64,000 nt of DNA from Streptomyces sp. MspMP-M5 (lineage in GTDB: Bacteria; Actinomycetota; Actinomycetes; Streptomycetales; Streptomycetaceae): contig NZ_KB891877.1 of assembly GCF_000373585.1 (NCBI RefSeq), positions 1-64,000 on the forward strand, in the 5' to 3' direction. Positions 24,211 through 31,970 of the stretch are shown in pieces. Position numbers and translations under genes: made by a program. Positions within the stretch are counted from its first letter, which is position 1, and every line of letters begins with the position of its first letter. The notes beneath the pieces were generated by a model. It was not told where the DNA came from. It searched no databases and saw only the letters and a list, made by a program, of their open reading frames with translations.

Positions 24211-25173
24211 CTACGGCTGCTCCGGTGCGCGGGCGGTGTGGACGGTCTGTGCGGAGAGCAGGAAGACGTCCGGGCGGCGGGTGATGCCGGCGGGGTCGTG
24301 GGGGTCGATGAGGCGGGTGAGGGTGCTGACGTCGTCGGCGTCCAGTTGGTCGGCGTAGTGCTCCACGGCCCGGGTGAGATGGGCCTGGAGGTAGCGGCGG
24401 GCGTCGTCGTGGAGCGGGGCCGGCAGGTCCAGCAGGAAGCTTCGGGTCAGCGGGGTGCGCAGGCCGGCGTTGGCCAGGAAGGCGGGCCAGTCCTCCAGGG
24501 TGTCGGTGGCGTCGGGCAGGGCGGCCCGCATCGCGGTGAACCAGTCCTCGGCGGCCGCGTCCAGCCGGGCCTGGAGTCCCGGGCGGCCGATGCCGATGTC
24601 GCGGGGCAGAAAGCGCGGGGCGAGGCCGCCCTCGGCGATCGCGAGCAGTCCGCCGGGGCGCAGATGGGCGGCGAGGGCGGCCACCGCGCCGCGCTGGTCC
24701 CCGACGTGGTGCAGTGCCTTGCTCGACCAGATGAGATCGGCGCCGCCGAGCGCGTCCAGGCCGTGCGGGACCTCGGCGCAGTGGGTGTGGATCCGGTCGG
24801 CGAGGCCGAGCCGCGCGGCGCGGGCCCGCGCCCGGTCCAGCAGCGCCTCGGTGGCGTCCACCGCGCACACCTCGGCGTCCGGGAACGCCCGCGCCAGCAG
24901 GCAGCTGACGACGCCGGGGCCGCTGCCGACGTCCAGGACGCGCCGGACGGCCACCGGCCGGAGCGGCGGGCCGGGCGCGGCGGGCCCTGCGTCGGGGCCG
25001 TCGGCGGCGAGCAGTGCGCGGAGCCAGGCGGCGGCCTGTTCGAGGAGCGGGGTCTGGATCTCGGCGCCGCGTTCTAGGAGCGGGCCGAGGACCTCCCAGT
25101 CGACGGCGGCGCCGTCCTGGTCGGCGCCGCCGTGCGGCAGGTGCCCGGGTGCGGGTCGGTCGTCACTGCTCAT
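24211..25173 (-). CDS. SAM-dependent methyltransferase (class I)
   Basis: A 320-residue protein with a Rossmann methyltransferase core: motif I RVLDVGSGPGVVSCLLARAF, the acidic end of beta-2 in EVCAVDATEALLD, and LIWSSKALHHVGDQRGAVAA for the motif IV/V region. About 80 N-terminal residues precede motif I, and a long C-terminal helical part (FTAMRAALPDATDTL to the end) may define the substrate pocket. GGAGGCTCGATGCC lies before ATG 25173. It is divergent from the SseB/DUF1266 gene. The substrate cannot be read from the sequence. Confidence 0.88.
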   Translation of the reverse strand: MSSDDRPAPGHLPHGGADQDGAAVDWEVLGPLLERGAEIQTPLLEQAAAWLRALLAADGPDAGPAAPGPPLRPVAVRRVLDVGSGPGVVSCLLARAFPDAEVCAVDATEALLDRARARAARLGLADRIHTHCAEVPHGLDALGGADLIWSSKALHHVGDQRGAVAALAAHLRPGGLLAIAEGGLAPRFLPRDIGIGRPGLQARLDAAAEDWFTAMRAALPDATDTLEDWPAFLANAGLRTPLTRSFLLDLPAPLHDDARRYLQAHLTRAVEHYADQLDADDVSTLTRLIDPHDPAGITRRPDVFLLSAQTVHTARAPEQP

Positions 25174-25286
25174 GGCATCGAGCCTCCGATACGGGATGGG
25201 CTCCGGCAATCGGCCGGGCCGGTCCTGCGGTCCTTCCGCGGCCCCTGGTTCCGGCCGTGGACGAGGTCACCGTAGGGTCTTGGCCT

Positions 25287-26357
25287 GTGGGTACTCCGGG
25301 ATGGATGCCGCCGACGGAGACCGAGCGGCGGCTGTATGAGGCAACGGCACGTGGGGACGGGGACGGACAGGTCGCGGCGATCGCCGGTGAGGACCTGTAT
25401 CTGGCGGTGCCGCAGCAGGGGCAGGAACCACTGCCCGTCTACGACGATCCGGCGGCGGGCGGTAAGTGCATTCCCGTGCTGACGCGCGGCATGCTGCCGC
25501 CGTGGGAACCGCAGCGGTTTTTCGACCGGGTCTCGGTCGAGGAGCTGGCCCAGGACTGGCCCAACGACAAGTGGCGACTGGCGGTCAATCCGGGCACCCC
25601 GTTCGTCGCGTACCTGCTCGCCACGCCCGCCCACCGCGCCGGCTGGCTGCAGGTCCGGGCGCAGGTCGGGGTGCGGCCGGGCGGGCTGCTGGTCACCCAC
25701 TTCGGGGGGCCGCTGCACGGTCCGGTGGCGCAGGGGCTGGCCTGCGGCGCGCCGCTCGCGGTGCACCACAGCGTGCCGTGGAACGAGTTGGGCACGGCGT
25801 TCCTGGACTACTCGACGGACGCGGAGACGCTGCGCGCGCAGTGGTCGGTGGGTGATCCGGCGAGCTGGCAGCAGCGGTTCGACCAGCTGCTCGACGGGCA
25901 GTTCGTGCCCGCGGAGACGGAGGCGGCGCTGCGCGCCCGTGCCGCGGAACCGAGCACGGAACCGGACGGAGAGCCCGGCGGGGACGCGGCGGCCGCGGTC
26001 CCGGAGCTGGTGGAGCGTTACGAGGAGCGGTTCCGGACCGACGGACTGCTGCCGCCCGACGGGCGGGTGGGCTCGCTGGCCGCGCTGGACCTGGCGCACG
26101 CGGTGGGCCTGGTCCGCTGGGGCCTGGGCGCCCGGCTGTGCGCGCCGCCGCAGGCCGAGCAGGCGGTACAGCGGGTGGCGGCCCGGGCCGCGGAGGTCTA
26201 CGGGTCGTGGGAGGAGTTCGCCGCGGGCTACGCGCTGGGGCGGGCGCTGGCGTTCGACAACGGCTGGTTCGGGCCCGCGTACGCCGAGACGGCGCACCTC
26301 CACCGGGTGCTGACGCAGGACCCGGCGTCCCCGTGGCGAGGGCTGCCCTTCGGCTGA
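25287..26357 (+). CDS. SseB-like protein with DUF1266-type C-terminal domain
   Basis: A 356-residue cytoplasmic protein. The first half (PPTETERRLYEATARGDGDG through LEPP-like PWEPQRFFDRVSVEELAQDW) resembles the SseB (enhanced serine sensitivity) fold common in actinobacteria. The C-terminal half (LDLAHAVGLVRWGLGARLC, AAGYALGRALAFDNGWFGPA) matches DUF1266, often found beside toxin or polymorphic systems in other genera. An acidic linker of about 30 residues separates them. GTG 25287 is chosen at the conserved start; its ribosome site (AGGG) is weak. The molecular role is unknown. Confidence 0.7.
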   Translation: MGTPGWMPPTETERRLYEATARGDGDGQVAAIAGEDLYLAVPQQGQEPLPVYDDPAAGGKCIPVLTRGMLPPWEPQRFFDRVSVEELAQDWPNDKWRLAVNPGTPFVAYLLATPAHRAGWLQVRAQVGVRPGGLLVTHFGGPLHGPVAQGLACGAPLAVHHSVPWNELGTAFLDYSTDAETLRAQWSVGDPASWQQRFDQLLDGQFVPAETEAALRARAAEPSTEPDGEPGGDAAAAVPELVERYEERFRTDGLLPPDGRVGSLAALDLAHAVGLVRWGLGARLCAPPQAEQAVQRVAARAAEVYGSWEEFAAGYALGRALAFDNGWFGPAYAETAHLHRVLTQDPASPWRGLPFG

Positions 26358-26546
26358 CGGAGCCGGCGCACCGGCCGCCGGGCGCCCGGGCACCCGCGCC
26401 TCGCGGGTCGCCGCCGCGCCGGGGGATGATGCAGGCCGGGCCCCGGACGATGCGGGGCCGGCACGGCACAGAGGACGGATACGACATGGGCGGGAGCGGT
26501 ATGCGGGACGTCGCGTGGCGACGGGCCGGGGCGTCGGGGGTCCGGC

Positions 26547-27467
26547 ATGGGCGCTGAGACCGCGTCGTCCACGGCTCCGGCACGGACCGGCGCCGGGCGC
26601 CCGGCCCGCCGGCCGGCCTGGCGGCGGTACCGCACGGCGCTGCGCCGGACGCCGCTGTCCGTCTGGCACGGCGATCTGACGGACTACGCGGCGAGCCTGA
26701 CGTACTACTCGGTGCTGGCGCTGCTGCCGTCGGCGATCGTCACCATCTCGCTGATCGGGCTCGCCGATCCGGCCGGCACCGAGCAGCTGATCAATCACCT
26801 CAGCTCGATCGCGCCGGCCGAGTCGGGGGCGACGGTCCGGCACGCGCTGGTGGTGATGGCGCATCAGCGCACCGCGGCCTGGGTGGTGGTGGGCGGCGCG
26901 GCGGTCAGTGCGCTGTGGTCGTCGTGCAGCTATCTGGCGGTGTTCCGGCGGGCGCTGCACGCCATGCACCGGACGAAGGACGACCGGCCGCCGTGGCGGA
27001 AGGCCCCGCGGATCCTGGTGACCGCGCTGCTGCTGATGGCGCTGCTGATCTGCAGTGCGGTGGCGCTGCTGGTGAGCGGGCCGGTGGCGACGGCGCTGGG
27101 CCAGACGTTGGGGTTCGGCGAGGCGGGCGGGGCACTATGGAACGTGCTCCAGTGGCCGCTGCTGCTGGTGTTGGCGACCGTGCTGGCGATGGTGCTGTTC
27201 CGCTCCGGGCCGCCGAGTTCCCGCGGGGTGCGGCGGGCCGTTCCGGGCGGGGTGCTGGCGGTGCTGCTGTGGCTGGTGTCGTCGGCCGGCTTCGCGTTCT
27301 ACGCCTCGTACGTCGGCACCTTCAACCGGCTGTACGGGTCGCTGGCCGGGCCGGTGGTGTTCCTGATCTGGCTGTGGTTCTCCAACCTGTCGCTGCTGTC
27401 GGGGGCGCAGTTCAACGTGGAGCTGGCGCGGGCCGGGCGGGTCGTCCGGCAGCGCGGCCCGAGCTGA
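26547..27467 (+). CDS. YihY/BrkB-family inner-membrane protein
   Basis: A 306-residue membrane protein with six predicted helices. Family marks are SVWHGDLTDYAASLTYYSVLALLPSAI cut by the first helix, the loop KAPRILVTALLLMALLICSA, VLQWPLLLVLATVLAMVLF, and the C-terminal FNRLYGSLAGPVVFLIWLWF. YihY proteins were once called ribonuclease BN but have no nuclease motif; their role, perhaps lipid or anion transport, is unsettled. Start ATG 26547 has only a weak G-rich site. It stands between two single-gene units. Confidence 0.9.
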   Translation: MGAETASSTAPARTGAGRPARRPAWRRYRTALRRTPLSVWHGDLTDYAASLTYYSVLALLPSAIVTISLIGLADPAGTEQLINHLSSIAPAESGATVRHALVVMAHQRTAAWVVVGGAAVSALWSSCSYLAVFRRALHAMHRTKDDRPPWRKAPRILVTALLLMALLICSAVALLVSGPVATALGQTLGFGEAGGALWNVLQWPLLLVLATVLAMVLFRSGPPSSRGVRRAVPGGVLAVLLWLVSSAGFAFYASYVGTFNRLYGSLAGPVVFLIWLWFSNLSLLSGAQFNVELARAGRVVRQRGPS

Positions 27468-27513
27468 CGGCGGCGACGCCGAGGACGGACCGCGCCCGAC
27501 GGCGGCCGGCCGG

Positions 27514-27825
27514 TCAGCGGGCGCCGTGCCCCGCGGCGATCTCCTCGATGCGACGGGCCAGCCCGAAGTCGAGGTGGGTGATCCGGCCACCGACGCTGTG
27601 GGTGTTCACCGAGACGCCCAGCGTGTTGTAGCCCAGGGTCAGCTCGGCGTGGTGGCTCAACTCCTCCTGGATCTGGGCGATGTGCATGACCATCGCGGCG
27701 GCCTGGAAGTGCCGGTCGAAGCGGTAGCCGCGGTGCAGGAGGTCGCCGTCGGCGGTCCAGCCGGGGAGTTCGCGGAGCCGGTCCTGGATCTCCGTGTCGT
27801 CGAGGGGTGCCACCTGTGCGCTCAT
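27514..27825 (-). CDS. 4a-hydroxytetrahydrobiopterin dehydratase (pterin-4a-carbinolamine dehydratase)
   Basis: A 103-residue PCD/DCoH protein that dehydrates 4a-hydroxytetrahydropterin during pterin recycling. The catalytic histidine pair is in ELSHHAELTLGYNTLGVSVN and the third His in THSVGGRITHLD, ending FGLARRIEEIA. The N-terminal LPGWTADGDLLHRGYRF is also typical. GGAAGGCGAGCACG precedes the ATG; a longer open frame upstream is not conserved. No aromatic amino acid hydroxylase is nearby, so its partner enzyme is not evident. Confidence 0.93.
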   Translation of the reverse strand: MSAQVAPLDDTEIQDRLRELPGWTADGDLLHRGYRFDRHFQAAAMVMHIAQIQEELSHHAELTLGYNTLGVSVNTHSVGGRITHLDFGLARRIEEIAAGHGAR

Positions 27826-28014
27826 CGTGCTCGCCTTCCGCCGGGTGCCGTGCGCCGCCGTTGAGGTGCGACGGTTCCAGCCTGTCACGTCGGGGGCGGT
27901 TTCGCGCCCGTCCACGACGGGAGGACGGGGACGGGCGGACGAACGCGGACGGGGACGGGCACGCGGGCGGGGCTTCCGGGGGCGGGCAGGCCGCTCGAGC
28001 CTGCCCACACCCGA

Positions 28015-28033
28015 AAGTTACCGCTGGCAACTT
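28015..28033. promoter_or_regulatory. Inverted repeat upstream of the XRE/MmyB regulator
   Basis: AAGTTACC (28015-28022) and GGCAACTT (28026-28033) form an inverted repeat (seven of eight positions) around GCT, 25 bases before the regulator's ATG. This is where an autoregulatory operator of such regulators would be expected. Confidence 0.55.
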
Positions 28034-28057
28034 CAGTCGTTCGACTACCTTCCCCCC

Positions 28058-28870
28058 ATGACGACAGCCACGGCGTCCACGCCGGAGACGACGGGTGTGG
28101 GCACCCTGTTGCGGGAATGGCGCGACCGGCGCCGGATCAGCCAGCTGGAACTGGCCCTGCGCGCCGACTCCTCCGCCCGCCACATCAGCTTCATCGAGAC
28201 CGGCCGCGCCCGCCCCAGCCAGGAGATGGTGCTGCGGCTGGCCGAACACCTCGACATTCCGGTCCGGGAGCGCAACGCCCTGCTGATCTCGGCCGGTTAC
28301 GCCCCCGCCTTCCCGGAAACGCCCCTGGACGACCCGTCGATGTCCGCGCTGCGGGCCGGGATGGAACGGCTGCTGACCGGCTACGACCCGTATCCCGCCC
28401 TGGTGGTCGACGGCATGTACCACGTGCAGGCGGCCAACCAGGGCGTCGGCGTACTGCTGGAAGGCGTCGATCCGGCGCTGCTCGAACCGCCGTTGAACGC
28501 CATGCGGATCACCCTCCATCCGCGCGGCATGGCCCCCCGCATCCGTAATTTCCTGGAGTGGCGGGAGCACCTCTTCGCCCAGCTGGACCGGCAGTTGGCG
28601 CTGATGCGGTCCGCGCCGCTGCGGGCGCTCCACGACGAGCTGCGCTCCTACCCGCTGCCGGACGGCGGGCGGGAGACCGCGGCCGGCGGCGACCATCCGC
28701 CGTTCGCCCTGCCGCTGCTCATCGAGCACCGCGGCAGGACGCTGTCGTTCCTCTCCACCATCGCCACCTTCAACACGCCGATGGACGTGACCGTTTCGGA
28801 ACTGGCGCTGGAGGCGTTCCTGCCCGCCGACCCCGAAACGGCCGAGCACCTGCGCAACGTGGCGGGGTGA
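28058..28870 (+). CDS. XRE-family regulator with MmyB-like ligand domain
   Basis: A 270-residue regulator. The N-terminal XRE HTH (about 14-70) reads LLREWRDRRRISQLELALRA then SSARHISFIETGRARPS. The C-terminal domain (about 100-265), with PYPALVVDGMYHVQAANQGV and FLEWREHLFAQLDRQL, is the MmyB type, a PAS-like pocket thought to bind fatty acids or similar ligands. No ribosome site precedes ATG 28058, so the mRNA may be leaderless; an inverted repeat sits just upstream. Such regulators often control an adjacent oxidoreductase, but here the neighbour is a convergent SnoaL-like gene. Confidence 0.92.
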   Translation: MTTATASTPETTGVGTLLREWRDRRRISQLELALRADSSARHISFIETGRARPSQEMVLRLAEHLDIPVRERNALLISAGYAPAFPETPLDDPSMSALRAGMERLLTGYDPYPALVVDGMYHVQAANQGVGVLLEGVDPALLEPPLNAMRITLHPRGMAPRIRNFLEWREHLFAQLDRQLALMRSAPLRALHDELRSYPLPDGGRETAAGGDHPPFALPLLIEHRGRTLSFLSTIATFNTPMDVTVSELALEAFLPADPETAEHLRNVAG

Positions 28871-28877
28871 GCGCGGC

Positions 28878-29279
28878 TCACATCGCCGGCACCCGGTCCA
28901 GGAAGCCGCTCACCGACCGGATCCGGCCGTCCTCGGCCAGCCGTACCACGTCGAACCCGGCGACCGGTGCCGTGCCGTCGGGCGCGACCAGTTCCCAGCC
29001 GAACCGCGCGATGTCGTGGTGACCGTCCACCGCGCCCAGCGGCCGGAAGACGAAGCCCGGGAACTGCTGGTGCGCCCCGGCGATCGCCGCCGTGAGCCCG
29101 TCGTGCCCGGCGACCTCGGCCAGCGGGTCGGTGTAGGTGGCGTTCTCGGTGAACGCCGCGGCGACCGCCTCGGCCCGCTCGCCCGCCTCGGTGGCGTTCC
29201 ACGCCGCGAGGTACCGCTCGGCGGCGGCCGCGTGGTCGATGGCCTGCTCCGGGGCGCCCTGCTGCACGTTCTGCGTCAT
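28878..29279 (-). CDS. SnoaL/NTF2-like protein
   Basis: A 133-residue alpha+beta barrel protein. The helix AAAAERYLAAWNATEAGERA and strands YTDPLAEVAGHDGLTAAI, RFGWELVAPDGTAPVAGFDV and DGRIRSVSGFLD are the usual SnoaL order. These domains serve as small isomerases, cyclases or ligand binders; the function cannot be specified. CAGGAGTTCGCG lies in front of the chosen ATG (MTQNVQQGAPEQ). Its end lies 7 bases from the end of the convergent XRE regulator gene. Confidence 0.85.
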   Translation of the reverse strand: MTQNVQQGAPEQAIDHAAAAERYLAAWNATEAGERAEAVAAAFTENATYTDPLAEVAGHDGLTAAIAGAHQQFPGFVFRPLGAVDGHHDIARFGWELVAPDGTAPVAGFDVVRLAEDGRIRSVSGFLDRVPAM

Positions 29280-29420
29280 CGCGAACTCCTGGTGGTATCC
29301 GTGTCCGGTGTCCATGGCGTGGTGCCTGTGGCCGGGCCACGGGCCGGAGTGCGCCGGCCCGTGAACCGATGCCTGAACTCTGCCGGAGGGACGATCAGGG
29401 CGCGATTACGTGCAAGGTAA

Positions 29421-29451
29421 TGCCCCTGGTCGCGGGGTGCGGCCAGGGGCA
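29421..29451 (-). terminator. Terminator hairpin downstream of the APC permease gene
   Basis: TGCCCCTGG (29421-29429) pairs perfectly with CCAGGGGCA (29443-29451) around a 13-base loop, 40 bases past the permease stop on the minus strand. Confidence 0.65.
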
Positions 29452-29490
29452 TCGGGTCCGGTGGACGGGTGGGCGGGGTGGGCGGGGCGG

Positions 29491-30885
29491 TCATCCCGCC
29501 ACGGGGGCGGGCTGCGGCGCCTCCCCGGGTGCCTGCTCCCCCGTCTCCTCGGCCGCGTCCTGTCGGCGTCCGCGGCCCGCCGAGCGACGGGCGGCCATCA
29601 CCGCGTACACCAGGATTCCGGCGAAGAGGAACAGCACGCCCTGGTAGATCGCCGCGTAGCCGGCGCCGGCCACCAGCCAGAAGGTGAAGCCGAAGGCGAC
29701 CAGCGCGAGGGTCAGGTCGCGGGCGAAGCGGGCCGGGCGGACCTTGTCGCGGCGGCCGGTGAGCAGGAAGTAGATCTGCGCGCCGGCGGCGAGGAGGTAG
29801 GGGACGGTCGCCGAGAAGGTGGTGATCAGCACCAGGATCTCGAAGACGCCGCCGCTGCCGATGAAGTAGTTGATCACGGTCAGGGCGCTGGCCAGCACCG
29901 CGGCGGCCAGCACACCGAACGTCGGCACCCCGCGCCGCTTGGTGAGGAACGCCGCCGGGAAGAGACCGTCCTTGGCGGCGGCGTACGGGGACTGGGCGCT
30001 CATCAGCGTCCAGCCGTTGAGCGCGCCGACGATGGAGATCACCGCGGCGGCCGCGATGACCGTGCCGCCCCACTGGCCGCCGAACATCGCGTCCACGGCG
30101 TCGGAGAACGGCGCCTTGGAGGCGACCAGCTTGTCGTGGGCGACGGTGCCGAAGACCGACAAGGTGCCCAGCAGGTAGACCACGGCGGCGCCGATGGTGC
30201 CCAGGACGGTGGCCCGGCCGACGTTGCGCTCGGGGTCGCGGACCTCGCCGGCGCTCATCGCGGCCGACTCCACGCCCACATAGCTGTAGAGCAGGATCGC
30301 GGCCGCCGCCGACAGCCCGCCGAGGGTGCTGCCGCCGCCCTCGTGGAACGCCCCGAGCTTGTGCGGGTCGAAGAAGAACATCCCCACGATCGCGATGAAC
30401 AGCAGCGGCACGAACTTCAGGACCGTGGAGACCAGCTGCACCGCGCCGACGTACCGAGTGCCAGCGAAGTTGGCCAGTGCCGGCAGCCACAGCGCGCCCA
30501 GCGCCACCACCAGGTCCATGCCCCGGGAGGCGTGGCCGGGGATGAGCACATGGACGTAGCCGACGGCGGCGACCGCCAGCGCGGCGTTGCTGACCCAGGT
30601 CATCGTCCAGTACGACCAGGCGGAGAGGAACCCGGCGAAGTCGCCGAACGCCTCGCGCGCGTAGACGTAGGGCCCGCCGGTGTCCGGATGGCGCTGGGCG
30701 AGCCGTCCGAAGACCAGGGCCAGGGAGATCGCCCCGAGGGTGAGGACACCGAAGGCGACCAGGCTGACGGTGCCGAAGGGGGCGACCGAAGCCGGCAGCA
30801 GGAAGATGCCGCCACCGATGATGTTGCCCATCACCAGGGCGGTTGCGGTCCCCAGACCGAAACGGCGGTTATGCCGGTCGTGCAT
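29491..30885 (-). CDS. APC-superfamily amino acid/polyamine permease
   Basis: A 464-residue permease with about twelve helices in the LeuT-like APC fold. Helix 1 holds the substrate-binding GNIIGGGIFLLPASVA, similar to AdiC/PotE-type antiporters; VESAAMSAGEVRDPERN after helix 6 is the conserved E-x-x-x-P-x-R-N loop; NGWTLMSAQSPYAAAKDGLFP follows helix 8. It likely moves amino acids or agmatine/polyamines in exchange. The start is placed at the second Met (MHDRHNRRFGL), which has GAGAGG upstream; the first Met at 30918 would add 11 residues. A hairpin terminator follows. Confidence 0.88.
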   Translation of the reverse strand: MHDRHNRRFGLGTATALVMGNIIGGGIFLLPASVAPFGTVSLVAFGVLTLGAISLALVFGRLAQRHPDTGGPYVYAREAFGDFAGFLSAWSYWTMTWVSNAALAVAAVGYVHVLIPGHASRGMDLVVALGALWLPALANFAGTRYVGAVQLVSTVLKFVPLLFIAIVGMFFFDPHKLGAFHEGGGSTLGGLSAAAAILLYSYVGVESAAMSAGEVRDPERNVGRATVLGTIGAAVVYLLGTLSVFGTVAHDKLVASKAPFSDAVDAMFGGQWGGTVIAAAAVISIVGALNGWTLMSAQSPYAAAKDGLFPAAFLTKRRGVPTFGVLAAAVLASALTVINYFIGSGGVFEILVLITTFSATVPYLLAAGAQIYFLLTGRRDKVRPARFARDLTLALVAFGFTFWLVAGAGYAAIYQGVLFLFAGILVYAVMAARRSAGRGRRQDAAEETGEQAPGEAPQPAPVAG

Positions 30886-30969
30886 GGCGTGGTGGGCCTC
30901 TCGTCGTGCGCTGTTCATCCGGGATTACCGGGCGCAGCCATGGTCGGCGACGGGAGGGCAGCCGCAAAA

Positions 30970-31618
30970 TCACCGGGTTTTGTCCCGTGAGGGGGGGTGG
31001 CGACCGGCAAAACCTTCGGGCGGCCCGGCCTGGCGCCGCAGGTCGTCCGCCTCCGGTCCGAGCGGCCGGCGCGGCTCCTGCGCACCCGCGCCGCGCGGCG
31101 GTTGCGGGCCGTCCGTCTCCCCCAGCCAGCGGCGCAGCACCCGGTGCACCTGCTCGGCACCGGTCAGCACGGCCCCGTCCGGGACCGGCGGGCTCGGCTC
31201 CGCGGGCCACAGGAGGAACAGCCGGCTCTGCGGGCCGCCGCCCAGCCCGCCGTGCGAGAGCCGATCTGCTCCTCGAAGGCGTGCACCGCCCCGGTCGCCG
31301 GATCGCACACCGAGTTGATCATGAGGTCGGCGACGTACGGGAACCGGTCGGTGCCGCGGACCGCGTCGGCCGCACCGGGCCCGAAGGGCGCCAGCGGATC
31401 GGCGCCGACGATCCGTCCGGTGGTGCGCCCCGCGCCGGTCGCCGTCCGCCGTCGCCTCGGGCCGGCCCAGCGCCGCCCGCGCCGCCTCCCGGGCCTCGGC
31501 GCCGCCGGCGGTGCGCCCGGCGCGGACCAGGTCGCCCAGGGTCAGGCCGTAGCGGTCCCGGAAGGTCGGACCGGGGCTCTGGCCGTGGTCGGAGAGGAGC
31601 ACGATGCGGTACGGCCGG
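30970..31618 (-). pseudogene. Relic of an alkaline phosphatase/phosphodiesterase-like membrane protein gene
   Basis: On the minus strand three blocks in two frames match the C-terminal catalytic part of this protein type: PYRIVLLSDHGQSPGPTFRD, then (other frame) GPGAADAVRGTDRFPYVADL continuing to VHAFEEQIGS, then (first frame) HGGLGGGPQSRLFLLWPAEP and EQVHRVLRRWL. The DHG and HGG segments are metal-binding in the family. The middle is deleted around 31410-31450, a frameshift lies near 31258, and the whole N-terminal membrane region is absent. The assignment is from memory of actinobacterial holin/phosphatase proteins. Confidence 0.55.
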
Positions 31619-31806
31619 GGCGCGCTGCCGCCCCCCGAGGCGGCCCGCGCCGACGCGGTCCTGATCTCCCATCTGCACGCCGACCACCTGCACCCGGCCT
31701 CGCTCGCCCGGCTCGCCCCCGGTACCCGGCTGGTCGTGCCGTACGGCGCCCCGGCCGCCGTCCCGGGACTGCGCTGGGTGGCCGCGGCCGGGCACCTGCC
31801 GCTGAG
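31604..31806 (+). pseudogene. Relic of a metallo-beta-lactamase-fold hydrolase gene
   Basis: A plus-strand frame encodes ARADAVLISHLHADHLHPAS with the HxHxDH zinc motif, followed by LARLAPGTRLVVPYGAPAAV, the start of an MBL-fold domain. After about 65 codons the similarity ends (GHLPLRGAL) and the rest of the domain, with the further His and Asp ligands, is missing. Its first bases overlap the first bases of the minus-strand phosphatase relic, so the two remnants meet at a deletion junction near 31610. Confidence 0.55.
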
Positions 31807-31970
31807 GGGCGCGCTGTCGGGAGATGCCGAGCGGCGCGTGCACCGGACGTCGGAGATGCGTCGAGGCGCGCGGACGACGCGACCGCACAGCCCAGGCAGC
31901 CAAAGCGGTGGGAACGGCCAGGCAACCGGGAAGCCGGGTAACCGGTCAACCGGTATGCCACACAAGGCCG

